A DNA stretch of 64,000 nucleotides from Chionis minor (lineage: Eukaryota > Chordata > Aves > Charadriiformes > Chionididae). The notes under the pieces were generated by a model. That model was not told the origin of the DNA, searched no databases, and saw only the letters and a list, made by a program, of their open reading frames with translations. A program made the translations under genes and the position numbers. The first letter of the stretch is position 1, and each line of letters starts with the position of its first letter. The stretch spans positions 21,624 to 85,623 of the forward strand of contig VZSF01003935.1 of NCBI GenBank assembly GCA_013398295.1, in the 5' to 3' direction. This document shows positions 12,379 to 24,016 of this stretch, piece by piece.

Positions 12379-15300
12379 TTATTCATTAATTGCTTTCTTC
12401 CGAGTCCTCTGTTCTGCTTCAGTGCTCATAAATCAATGCAAAAAAGATAAAATGCTACTATTATGAAATGAATGTAAAACTGTATTTAAATAAATTCCCT
12501 TTTGCACACATTTCCTCCTATCTTGGCTCCGAAAACAGTTGCTCCCACTGAAAGTGAGACCAGTTTCCCTACCCCAAAGTGGACCTGGCCTGTCCCCTGT
12601 TTCAAAACCCTCCCAGAGCAGCGTGCTGGAGGGCAAGGCCATAGTCCCATAAAATCATTTGCTCCCAGCAGCCACCAAGGCGGCTCCACCACCAGCTTCC
12701 ACCAACATCGACTATTTGATGCATGGTGATGCCCACAGGATGACCACCTACAGCCAGAGACAGTCCTGAATATTCCCTACCAAAAAAAAAGTGGTTATTT
12801 CCCAAAATCTATTTTTTTTTCTCCCCAGAAGGGCTTTTGTCTCTGGAAGTTTTCCACTTATTAACATTTTCCCTGTGGGCGTCACTGGGGGAACTGGGAA
12901 GGAAGCAGTCATGAAGGTGAAAGACCTTCCCTTCTCCCCAGCCATATGGAAAGAGAAAATACAAACTGATTTTAGCTTAAACCCAAGAGGAAGAGGGTGG
13001 GGGTAGAATTCAGTATTTTTTTGCTCTCAGAGTTTCGTAAGAAAACAAAATTAATTTTAATTTGCAAATTAAACTGGAGGCAGCGTCCCTCCTTTTGGAC
13101 AGCAAGAGAGAAGTTGCTTTTGGTTGAAGCTGAGCCAGAGGGTTTGCATCTTACAGGAGCAGGGGTTGGAAGCATGGAACCGCTTGGAGAAGAAGATACA
13201 AGCACAGATTTCCCAGCTTTGAGAAATGCCTGTGTTTTCTGGAGGAAGAAAAAGGGCATTTTCACAGGGCTGTGGTTCTCCAGGCCAGGAGCCATCGGCT
13301 ACGTGGTACCTGAAGGTGCAGACACAGCCTCTTGCTGAGTGTACAGACAAACAAAACTTGATTTTGGTTAGGAAAAGCTCCACCTCACAGCTTGCAACGC
13401 CAACATCAGACCTGGGAAAAGAGAGCTGTGGATGTCAGGACATCAGGATGTAAACGGAATTAATTCTTTTGCGTAATTAGCGAAAAGGTAAGAAGGCTAG
13501 AAGTTGCTTTTGCATGGCCACCTGCCATTTGGGAGAACTTTTGAAGATCAAAATCCACATCACAGATGGGGAAATCAAAAATCGGGGACTATCTCAATGC
13601 GAAGTGGAGCACTTAATGCACTCCCCTCAACTGCAATTAAAGGATCGAGATGCTCACAAAAACAAATCAGGAAAAATGCACTTGTCACTTGAATTAACTC
13701 TGCCTAGAAATTTTTCAAAGTGCTGGTGTTGAACAGTGAGCGTTTTCATCCAAGTCTGAATGTTTTCAAAACCTCACTAATGTCAGTAATATTTTATTTA
13801 GGCAAAAGCACTTCAATAACATTGATGTGCCCTATTCCAGCATTTTCAAAATGATTCAATTTCTCCTACGAACAATATTTTTAAAATTAAACACATTTTC
13901 TAAGGAAAGAAAAAAAAAATCCAACTTGAAATAAAGCTGTTCAGTCCTTCTAAAGCAAATTGGTACCTGGAATTTGTATCACAAAATGTCACTTTTACTC
14001 CCTTTTCTTTCTGAATGAACGTATTTGAAGCAGAAAAATTTATTGGAAATCAGTTTTCTGATTGCCATCCAAGTGTAAGTTAAATGCCAGCTGATCACAT
14101 TGCCATTAATACACCCAATCTCTGCCCCATAAAGATCTCCTCTTCATTGCTCAATTATTGTTCAACCTCCCTGGGTGCAGGAGAGGTCAGGAAGGGAAGC
14201 ATTCCTGCTCTCACACCTGAAATAAAATTGCAGCTTTGATAATTAAAAGGTGAACACGTTCTTCCCCTGATAAATGGTCTCCCAGGAATTTACCGGTTTG
14301 GTAGTAAGGTGCCACAAGGAGGTTTGCAGAGACTTTGGGGCAGTTGACGCAGCCTGAGCAGCTTCTCCATCTGCTTGTACCTGTCCAGGGCAAGCCTGTC
14401 CTCCTGAAGGGAGCAAAAAAAAAGGGTTTTTAAAAATATACCTCACATCCCGTATAGGTGCTCGGAAGCATCCTCCTTTAGCACGCCCCTTCAGGGTGAG
14501 AAGATGCTGACCTCGAGGTGCTCCTCCTCTGCAGGGCACAGCTCCCCACTGCTCCCTTCTCTCCCCTAAGGATCAAGATCAAAAGGCGGAGGGTGCTACA
14601 TATTCATCACAGATCAGGTTTGTTTACACAGAAAATATAGTCCAACGTGTTTTCAACATTACCTGGCAGCTTTCTTCAGAATGAAATGATTGGGAGGGGA
14701 CCTCTGCGCTGTTAACAATACAGGGCAGAAAGGTCAAAAAGAAATCCAGCTGCAAATTACCCAAGCGACCACAAAATAGACTTTCTTCAAGTCCCCGTTC
14801 CTACAAATGGCTCATCAATTCCTCCCCGCTTCTATGATATTTAAGACGAATCCAGGAGGAGTTAAGGTCAAGCTCTCTGACCTTGCGGGGCAGAAGACAG
14901 GGAATAGTTAGGCTGGTGTTTGACAAGCAGTCAGCACTAATCAGAATAAATTACTTCTTCTCATCTGAAGCGTCTTTTCCGCAGCTTCTAAGGGTCAGTT
15001 GCTATTTTGACTCGGCTTATTCTGCCACGAACAGAATCTGGGGTGAGATATGTGCCAGTTCATCTAAAAACTCCGGGGTTTCACAGGCTGCAACAAGCGC
15101 AAGGCTTGGTCCCAAGAAGTACAAAATAGTTTTTCTTTAAAATCTCTTTCAGAAAACCTGTTCTCGTTTATTGTGAAATTGTCAACTTTCAAGCATGTTT
15201 CTTATGAAAGGGCCTTTGAAGCTAAATTTTTCTTCATTTTAGAAACATTTCCAAGTGTTAACTGATGGAGGAAACAATTTTGAAATTAATTTTTATCCCA

Positions 15301-15479
15301 TAAAAGTAGATCAAGTTAAGACTTGGCAGCCAAACACTGCTGCTCCTAAACTGTCTCTGCATCGATTCCAACGTGAAATACTTCAGCACAAAATACAGAA
15401 GATATTCTAGAAGATAGCTTGTTTCAGTGCACCTCAGCAGCCAAGATGCCTGGGCTGAGGGTTTTTCATTCTTAATCAT

Positions 15480-15557
15480 CCCCCCTCTTTTTTTTTTTTT
15501 TTCTTCTTCTTCTTCTTTCTTTTCTTTTCTCCTTTCCTCTCCTCTCCTCTCCACCCC
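15480..15557 (+). repeat. Polypyrimidine tract (T run, TTC and CTCTC repeats)
   Basis: About 78 bases are almost purely C and T on the plus strand: a run of T, then TTC units, then TTTTC, then CTCTCC units. Such tracts can form triplex (H-DNA) structures and are prone to length variation. The minus strand reads as a Lys/Glu/Arg-rich open frame for the same reason; this is a composition artefact and not a gene. Confidence 0.95.
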
Positions 15558-17956
15558 ATTCCAATCTCTGGTGGCCAAAACCTTAGGCAGATCTGGAAGT
15601 CACCAGCCCAGTGCCCAGAGATGGGTTCCATCACATCTTCTCTTCATCCTCTTTATGCAAAGTTGCTTAGGCATTTTGCTCATTTTTTCCCATAGAGAGA
15701 TGATAAAATACCTAGCAATGAAAGCAGCATGTGTGACTGTGCAATCCATTTCTCGCCTTCAGAGACATCTAACTTCTCTGAATTCTTAACCAAAAGCTAA
15801 CTCTTCATTCATCAAATTCGGCAGCCATTTCAGTTGATGTAAAATATCTTACACAAGTGTATTTCCTTATTTTCTGTAGCTGAGTTATCTTTTAAAAAAA
15901 ATCTTTGTGGTGCCACTGATGCCTTTCTTTTAAGTAAGAAAATCCCAACACTTGTAAGAAAAATATCTTTTTTATAAATTGCATGAAATCGTGGACTGTT
16001 TGCGAAGGTGCACCTATAGAGAACACACTCTGTCCAGTCAGGAGTCAGGGACTCACACAAATAATAGCAGAGAGCCATACTCAAAGGCACACACATGTCT
16101 ACATCCTACCCATCTGGATTTCACCTATTAAATATCTCCAGTCACCCAGGACACTCCTTTCCTTTATCCTATTACATACTCTTTTTCAAAGCCATTATGA
16201 TAATTTCCCAGCTTGGGACAAAAATTCGCGTGAGTTCTTATGCAAATATTTTTTATTTCCTACAGACCATTAGTTTGTGTATATTTATCTCAAAAATCGT
16301 CCCCACCATTTGGATCTCATTCAGTTCATTAAAATCTCATTTCACCTTCAAAACTGCCAAAACATCTTGCAGTGGAGACCTGGGAGTGTCCTCCTGCCTC
16401 CCTTCCCGTCGTTGAACAGAACCGCAGAAGCACTGCGAAACTTTTTGTCTATTAGGGCTGTAAAATAGTAACTCAGTATTTTTGCCCAACTTGCATTTAA
16501 AAATATGGAGGCAATTGAGAATACTTTCAAATATTTAAAGCAGGAGTTTGAAAACAATATTCATAGATCATCACTCTATTCTGCCATGCAACTACATTAG
16601 CGCTGTCTGGGGAATATTCTTGGTCTATCATATTTTTGATCATGAGCTTCTCTATATAACTATGGCTGTTTGCATTTATTCATCAAAAGAATAGATAAAG
16701 AGTTCAGAAAAATGTTTATGTTTTCTCCTTGTTGACTCTGGTCTCAAAGAACGCATCTGAAATTCCTTTTTCTGCAGGCAATAATGCCACATATCTTCCA
16801 CTGTCCCTATCACCTGTCTGCTCTGTAAGGTGATTAACTCTATGATCACTATAAAAATGTTTTATTTAGTGGATAATTGTAAGTACTGGTATCTACCATT
16901 TCCAAATCTCTTGCTTTATTATCCTTGTTCAAGAAGGTCTTAATATTTAAGTGATTTACTGATCACTTAAAATGCCAGCCTAGCCATTAGGAGGTACATT
17001 TCACTATGCATTGCCTAATTTTATAGTACATTATTTCTTTATAAACAGACACATTACTCTGAAGCATTAATTAAACCTCTTTGCCCATTATGAACTCCGT
17101 TTGGAAGACAACAACTTAACCAACTGCTTGCCCTGATGGATGGTTCTGCGACTCCAGGTTTTGGCTTGCACCATAGAGCTTCCCAAAGAGTGGTGCTACG
17201 GGGAGCAGGGAACATTATGCCATGGAGAGCAGTGATTTGTGGAAAGAAAGCATCTAATGAATAATACATGGCATTTGCACTTCAGCAACCCAGTTTGCTA
17301 AACTATTTTGCATCAATAACTTGGTACTAAAAAGCTCTGTTTATTATTGCAAGCCTCTAAGGCTTTTTGAAATAGAATTACGTCAGCCACATTTATAATA
17401 CTTAACGTTTGGAGCAAACTGCAGCTTGTTACATCACTGGAAAGAGTCTTCTCCGAGAAACGTCTCTTGACCACATATCTGGAGGGACTTTGGGGCTTTC
17501 CACATTTCCATCACAAAAACATGACATTTAAAACAAACATAGGACTGTCCGTCCACCAACCCTTTATTTTTTGGCAGCGCTCCTGGACTGGAAGCCCTCA
17601 GGGCACAAGCACTCAAGATCCAGGTAGACTACCCCAAAAAAACTCTCAGTAAGCAGAGGTTGTCCTCTCATCAGGCTTTCTACACAAGGGAGATCCACTC
17701 AGCTTTCCCATCCCCTCCTGGCACCACCACCTCCATCACTACTGACACTCCTGAAGGCTCCTTGTGTCTTGTGACACACGCACACCTCTCTCAGTCTCTG
17801 CACCAGCGTCGCCGCCAGTTTCCAAAATTTATGGACTGGCAAGGCTGGAGGCAGCCCCAGCCTCCCAAGCGATGCAGTGTCGTGGTGCTCTGGCGCGTAC
17901 CCTCCCTTCTGATCTTCACGCCAAGACAGCCAGGTTTACAAGACGGCACGTAAAGA

Positions 17957-18035
17957 AATAAAGCTGCAGTTCCCATTACTGACTCTGCCGAGTTCTTTGG
18001 TCTTTACCTATTTTGTTCTGAGGTGTGCACAGCCT
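17957..18035 (+). terminator. Candidate polyadenylation signal with GT-rich downstream element
   Basis: AATAAA at 17957-17962 is followed within 30-70 bases by T/GT-rich sequence (containing TTCTTTGG and TTTTGTTCTG). That is the arrangement of a vertebrate cleavage and polyadenylation site. No upstream exon is identified, so this is only a sequence-level candidate; chance AATAAA hexamers are common in DNA of this composition. Confidence 0.15.
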
Positions 18036-19244
18036 GAGTTTCTGTCTCAGCCAGCTCCTTCCTACATCGCTTCCGAGGCCACGACAGCCACTCCACAATC
18101 TGAGCGTTCAGGACAGCGCCGTGCCCTGCTGCGTCTGAACATCCCCATTAAGGAGACAGCATTTACCAACAGCGACCCCGCAGACGTATGCACAAATGCT
18201 CCCTATATTTAGGATAGGAAATAACCGTGGTTTCTCAGGTACCACTGTGTGGAGCTAACCGGGAAATGATTTAATGGTGCCCCATTATAGCTGCAAAAGC
18301 CAAAAAGCTACTAAAGGTTGTAGGAGAAGCCCTGCCACAGTGGGAGGACTCTTGGCTGAGCTGAACCAAAGGCCACCTCGTGGGGATTCGATTCAGGATG
18401 AGCACAGACAGCGCCAGGAACAGCAGCACAGGTGCCAGCCAGCCAACAGACACGGGGGCGACGCATCGGGGGCACAGCAACTTGACATCCGCTCGTCGGA
18501 AAGTCCACCACCACACAGGGCACCTTCATCCCGTGCCCGCAGAAAGCAGCCCAGATGGTTCCCAGTGGAGCTGCACCACGTCCCGGTGGCACCCAGAGCT
18601 GCACGTAGACCTGGAAGAAATGCAAAATGTATTAAAACACAAAGGCGGCGCAAGAGGGCTGGCAGCTGGTGCTGCGTTCCAGCTATCTGCCGGCACCAGA
18701 AGAAAGGAGCTGACAGAGAAGGATGCGCTGGCAGGGCTTGATGCACACCTTAAAGCAGGAGGCTGAACTTTCACTTCTCACAGCACACAGCCAGCAGGCA
18801 CCGAAACACGTGCATGGAAGACACAAAAGCCATCCCACCACCTTCCTTGCCATCCTCTTTTCCTTGGGTTCAGCTGCAAGATCACTGTGGAGCGTATTCA
18901 TAAAGGAGTCCTCCCCAGATGTGAAGGGAACTCATTTGGATTCAGCAGGAGAGCTACAAAAACGACTGCGGAAAGTGATAGTTCAGGAGGGAGTTGGAGG
19001 TTTGGAAAAGAGATAACACTGTGGGGACATCTATCTTCTGGTGATGGCAGGAAGACACGAGGGAGGAGAACCAGACTGCCGCAGAGGGGGACGGAGCTGC
19101 TCCGCTGCTCCCAGTCCCTCCCACACTCACCCCAACTGTCCAGACCCACACCAACAACTGAGAATCCTACCAGCATCCCAAGTCTCCCTCCAGCCCCCCT
19201 CGTAGTTACGATGTACCACATCAGAACAACCTAAGCAGAATAAA

Positions 19245-19281
19245 ACTACACCCCCCCGTTTTTAGGGGGGGGGGTGTTGAG
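19245..19281. repeat. C7/G10 hairpin-forming repeat
   Basis: A run of 7 C (19251-19257) and a run of 10 G (19265-19274) face each other as inverted arms. They are flanked by ACA and TGT that also pair, with an interior loop around GTTTTTA. This could fold as a short strong hairpin. Homopolymer length here should be treated as uncertain because such runs are hard to sequence. Confidence 0.7.
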
Positions 19282-20106
19282 TTCTATTCTTACGATGCAA
19301 AAAACCTTCAAATCAGAAATTGCGGTCCCATTTCATCAGTTACATAATTGCTCTGCTACCACTAATTAGCAGCTGACTGCAAACATAACTTTTATCCCGG
19401 AAGACATCGCCTGTTCAGAGCATGGCTGAAAATGCAAGCCAGGAACCAGTCTGGTGCTCAGTCCAGTGCGCTTAATAATCCTCAGGACTGGTCTCCCGAT
19501 ATTCAGTAGCTGGTGTAGCAAGAAGACAAGAAAAAACCCAGAGCGACGTTCAATCTGAAAGGAGGAAGAAAAGCAAATGCTCAGGGAAAATATGCTCAGC
19601 TGGACAAAAAAGCTTCCCTGGGCCAAACAGTGACAAATTGCTCCCACTGCTGTCAGATGCAGAGAGACCTTTTTAGCAGAGATAGAGGAATGCACTGAAG
19701 AAATGCCATATTATACTCAGCAGAAAGATCTGGGTTTGATGCAATTAAATCCCTAAAGGTTTAAGCGTAAATGCAGCCACAGTAATGAAAGCAAAGAGGG
19801 AGATCTGACTCCAGATAATTAAACGTCCATTTTGATGCCATCGGGATCAGAGTCCAAAAGTGGAAACCAGGATCCCGCTTGCAGCCAGCAAAGGGAAGGA
19901 CAGTGGGGAATGCAGCAAGGCAACAGCAAGGATGGGGCCAGCCTTCCCCAAAACCAGCCTCACCCCCAAGACATCCCCTTCCATGAGGGCCCACACCAAA
20001 TACAGGATGGAGGCCAGGTGGGAGAAGGTCTGCAGGGATCTCGCACCATGGATAAGGAGTGATGTTTGACTGGCAGTGACAGAGATCTCATAAAAGCCAT
20101 GAAGCT

Positions 20107-20653
20107 TCATAGAATTATAGAATGGTTTGGGTTGAAAGACCATCCAGCTCCAACCCCCTGCCCTGGGCAGGGACACCTCCCACCAGACCAGGGTGCTCCA
20201 AGCCCCGTCCAACCTGGCCTTGAACCTCCAGGGATGGGGCAGCCACAGCTGCTCTGGGCAACCCCAGCCAGGGTCTCGCCACCTTCACAGGAAGGATTTT
20301 CTTCCTAATAGCTCATCTAAATCTCCCCTCTGCCAGTTTAAAACCATTTCCCCTCCTCCTATGGCTCCACTCCCTGATCCAGAGTCCCTCCCCAGCTTTC
20401 CTGGAGCCCCTTTCAGATACTGGAAGGGGCTCTAAGGTCTCCCTGGAGCCTTCTCTTCTCCATCTCTCCAACCCTCTCAGCCTGTCATCTCAGCAGAGGG
20501 GCTCCAGCCCTTGCATCATTTTTGTGTGAACCTGCTCTGGCCAAGGGGGTTGGACTAGATGATCTCCAGATGTCCCTTCCAACCCCTGTGATTCTGTGGC
20601 CTCCTCTGGACTTGCTCCAAGCGGTCCATGTCCTTCTTATGCTGGGGGCCCAG
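20107..20653 (-). mobile_element. CR1 LINE, minus strand, interrupted by another CR1
   Basis: Read on the plus strand it starts with the reverse complement of the CR1 3' terminus (TCATAGAATTATAGAATGG at 20107) and proceeds backwards through the 3' UTR and the C-terminal part of ORF2. It breaks off after the segment matching the ORF2 'KKD.ELLE' region at about 20653. The element is 5'-truncated and carries stops and frame shifts. It is split between 20526 and 20599 by a 72-bp foreign CR1 tail in the opposite orientation; removing that tail restores continuous CR1 text (TTTGTG joined to GCCTCCTCTGG). Its 3' portion resembles the copies at 42.0 and 47.6 kb. Confidence 0.92.
20527..20598 (+). mobile_element. 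72-bp CR1 3' tail nested inside the 20.1-kb CR1
   Basis: A very short 5'-truncated CR1 containing only the last 72 bases of the 3' region. It includes the CR1 signature GGACTAGATGATCTCC and ends in GATTCTGTG. It lies in the plus orientation inside a minus-orientation CR1. The host sequence on the two sides joins exactly without it. The last bases of the insert (TCTGTG) resemble the host bases left of the insertion (TTTGTG), consistent with target-primed reverse transcription that started on a short matching sequence. Confidence 0.9.
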
Positions 20654-23399
20654 CCATCATACCTCCATACCTCCAGCCAACACACTAGGAATGGCTGCGG
20701 AGCAAATGGTCGACATGGAAAAGCTAATTCATCCGGAGAGACAGATGTTAGAGTGCTGTCATCACACCAAGGTAGCTACCCCACGGTAATGCCTGCAAGA
20801 TGAGCAGCTTAAAGAGGCGTATAGCAGAGGTGAGTGACAGGACTATCGTTCTAATCGGATATTTCAGTCACAGATGCATAACCCCAAAATTTCCTGCTGG
20901 AAAATTCCCTCTAAAGTTCAACGTGACTGCAAAGGGTAGGTATCCGTCGTTACACAAAAATTAAAACGATACATTAGCTTAGCACCACTCTCAAGTTAAA
21001 AACAACATTGTTAGAGCCCGGTAGCTGGACGGTGGCATTGCTTGACCATCTTGAATTAACCATTTCCTAAGGCCAAATCAAGCAAATTGCTTAAGCCTGC
21101 ACCGGTTTTTAAAAGAGCGGGAGTATTAAAGCTGAACTTCCCAAGCAACTTGCTGAACAGCAGTCGCTGTAGCTTGAGTTTCAAAACGAGTTCCAAAGCA
21201 CGGAGACTCATTTTCATCTCCATCAAAAGCTGGGAGGCTTCGTCATTGTGCAAAAAAAAAAGAGACAGTCTACGAATAGAGCAACTGTAATTTTGTTTCA
21301 AGGAAAGAACAGGTTAATCAGCATTGCTGGAATTGGCAGAAGTTTCCCAAAGAGGGTGTTTTTGTCACTGCGTGAAGGGGCTTGGCCAGCCCTTGCCCGC
21401 AGCGCCTGAGCCCAGAGCCTGTGCTGGTACCCTCGATAGCGTCTCCTCCCTGGATGCCAGTTTTCCAGAACTGCAGTAAGTCGAACCCCTACTTCTTCTG
21501 CAAAGTCCTTGTCCTGGACTTGCACTCCGAAGCTGGTTTCTAGGATAAGTTTCAGGAAGATTTAAAGTAACGACAGTAAAAATTAAGATTCTAATAAGAG
21601 AGGATTGTTTCCACTGCAAAAGTGCATTTTCATTGAACTAATGAAAACCAGAGGGAAAATCCTTTCTCTGCCTGAGTCAAAGTTTTCCATCAAACTGCAA
21701 GTGGACTATAAGGAAAGTCACTGAGGATTAGTCATTAGTGGCCACTTCAAGGAAAGCAAGTCATACAAGTCACCCGCTTCTTCCCCAGATAATGCAATCC
21801 TGGGCAAATGGGTTCTTGCCCATTTCTCCTGATGGAAACATGAGGTCAGGGAGCCAAATGCGGCACCATTTTGGGTGGGGAGGTCTGAAACCCCTGCAGA
21901 GACCCCCACCAGCCCAGCCCAGCCTCTCACCAAGCTCCTTTGTGGGGGCTGCAAACCCCTGTGGCAGGCTGAGCCTGGATCAGCAATTTATAATGCAGTT
22001 CTCTCCCAAAACACCTTCCAACATCCCCAAGTGCAGGGAGTGGATCCTGCCTTATGATTCTCCGCCATTCCCCAAGCACGGCTCCTGAAGCCACAGCTCC
22101 GAGAAGGGCAGTCACCGCTGTCGGATGGTGATTTGGATATCAAAGAGACCGGCCGAGCACAGACCGAAGAGGGTAGATGCCTCCAGCCAGGGCACTGATC
22201 CTTTTTTCCACAAAGCATGTGCTGGAGATGATTAATGAAACAACTTTGCCTCCTGCTACAGCCTCCTCTCAGAAGGTACGTGATCACAAGACGGAGCTTT
22301 CCAAGTCAGCTCCGAGGTCAAAAATGAAACATCCTGAAATACCAGTAAAAAGTGTTTTTTCTCTCCCCTTCAAGCATTTGACGTCTAGAAACATGCACAG
22401 CAAAGGATTGCCCGCAGCAAGGCTCCCAGTCTATACTTCGACTAATTACTTGCATCTTAACTACTTTGCAAACCTACAGGAGAGAACCAACTCAACTGCT
22501 TCCCCCAACTGAGGCTTTATTTTATTAACGAAAGCACTACCAGAAGAATGGCATGTTTATTTTAATGATTCTGTTCACCTAATTTATACAGCGCAGTCAC
22601 TTAGGCACCTTGTAGATCTGCAGATCAGCAAATGAACCTTGTTAGTGTGTCTACGCGACTCATACATACAGGCAAAAGCACTAACTAGTTTGATTTGCTG
22701 ATCAGCAGATTTGTAAGTTATTTAAATGACTGTGCAGCTCTAATTCATTAAAACAAATTTAATGATTTTTCCCATCAGCATTTTCATACAATCCCTCGCT
22801 CCCCTACAGAAACAATGGCTATAGGGAGCGGTAACTCAATAGCATTAAACCTCTGCCAACAGGGAGCCGTGGGATAAAGATTTCAAACTGCAGGAAAGAA
22901 GTAATCCCCAAACCACCTGTACCCAGCTGGAAGCACTGCCAGGCAAACACAGACCCTGCACGCAGCTCAGCTCCACCACCATCTGCAGGAAAGCCGAGGA
23001 TCTGCTGTCGAAGATGCATCTCCCAGCTCATACACCGCTTGATATTCGTCTCTGCTCCTTGCACGCCCTGCTCAAACCTCTTTGCGAGCTTATTCTCCTC
23101 CATCAAACCTCTAAACTTGTGTATTATGAGGGTACGGCTCCCTTCAAATATACAACCTCAGGTGGCAGTCTCAGCCCTCAACTGTTTACCAAAGGTATGT
23201 AAAGCATCTACCACTGATACGCGTGAGCGATGCAGGGGGGATACCCAGAGCCTCACAGAGCTCTGGCCACCTCGCGTCAGAAGGCAGAAAAGGGCAAAAC
23301 ATAAGGGAATAAACTTCATGAGGGCTTCCCAAACAGGAAGGTGGCAAGTCTGCAATGAGAGAAGTGGTGCCACTTTACAGGAGCTGTTGGGAAGGGGAC
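20654..23399. other. Non-coding stretch, no gene recognised
   Basis: Single-copy-looking DNA between two CR1 elements. The part from 22.5 to 22.8 kb is AT-rich and contains a long-arm inverted repeat (listed separately). Open frames up to 116 codons (21738-22088) show no domain. Confidence 0.55.
22616..22710. repeat. Inverted repeat, 18-bp arms, 59-bp loop
   Basis: The arm at 22616-22633 is the reverse complement of the arm at 22693-22710 at 17 of 18 positions, separated by 59 bases. The right arm contains a perfect 12-bp palindrome TGCTGATCAGCA (22696-22707). The surrounding DNA is AT-rich with several TAAT-type motifs. It may be a cruciform-forming element, a regulatory site or a decayed transposon end; none of these can be proven from sequence alone. 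Confidence 0.75.
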
Positions 23400-24016
23400 G
23401 ACAACGTGTGCTGGCAGCCCAGAAACCCCCCCACATCCCGGGCTGCATCCCCACAGCGGGGGCAGCAGGGCCAGGGGGGGATTCTGCCCCTCTGCTCCAC
23501 TCAGGGGAGACCCCACCTGGAATCCTGTGTCCAGCTCTGGGGGTCCCAAGAGCAGAAGGACACGGAGCTGTTGGAGCGGGGCCAGAGGAGGCCCCGGAGA
23601 TGCTGGGAGGGCTGGAGCCCCTCTGCTGGGAGGACAGGCTGGGAGAGCTGGGGGGGTTCAGCCTGCAGGAGGCTCTGGGGAGACCTTATTGCAGCCTTTC
23701 AGTACTTTTCCTACGGGAAAGACAGGGAGAAACTTTTTAGTAAGGCCTGTTGCAATAGGACACAGCTTTAAACTGAAAGAGGCAGGATTCAGACTAGATA
23801 TAAGGAAGAAATATTTTATGCTGAGGATGGTGAGACCCTGGCCCAGGCTGCCCAGAGAGGTGGGAGATGCCCCATCCCTGGAAACATCCCAGGTCAGGCT
23901 GGACGGGGCTCTGAGCAACCTGGTCTGGTCGAAGATGTCCCTGCCCATGGCAGGGGGCTGGACTAGTTGGCCTTTAAAGGTCTCTTCCAATCCAAACCAC
24001 TATGTGATTCTATGAT
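23400..24016 (+). mobile_element. CR1 LINE, 5'-truncated, plus strand
   Basis: Begins within CR1 ORF2 (the GCTGGCAGCCCAGAAA segment, corresponding to the LAAQK motif) and ends in GTGATTCTATGATT at about 24016. Translated pieces in shifting frames show EQKDTELLERGQ-like, [15 protein letters not shown] and RLPREVGDAPSLETS-like motifs of the CR1 ORF2 C-terminus. Several frameshifts make it non-coding. It belongs to the same CR1 type as the minus-strand copy at 61.3-62.3 kb: both share the long GC-rich middle block and the closing segment about the gene product's 'LDGALSNLV' end. Confidence 0.93.

Larger units (their letters stand above)
2644..15479. other. Long non-coding stretch, no gene or clear repeat
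   Basis: About 12.8 kb without a recognised gene or mobile element. Open frames of up to about 170 codons occur on both strands (for example minus 6041-6559 and plus 10536-11027). Their translations show no familiar domain, they overlap open frames on the opposite strand, and they lack convincing splice or codon signatures. The stretch contains several homopolymer runs: a 14-base T run at 10459-10472 and T-rich DNA at about 12311-12348. AT-rich single-copy DNA predominates from 11.0 to 14.9 kb. Confidence 0.6.
15558..20106. other. Non-coding stretch, no gene recognised
   Basis: No mobile element was recognised. The part from 17.4 to 19.2 kb is more GC-rich and gives open frames of 97-155 codons on both strands (for example plus 18274-18741 and minus 18393-18746). 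They overlap each other in several frames, and their translations are Arg/Gln/Pro/Ser-rich without a domain I recognise. An AATAAA at 17957-17962 is followed by GT-rich DNA, which could mark a transcript 3' end. Confidence 0.55.

Noticed and set aside
15258..15578. Lys/Glu/Arg-rich minus-strand frame
   Set aside because: Caused by the polypyrimidine tract on the opposite strand.
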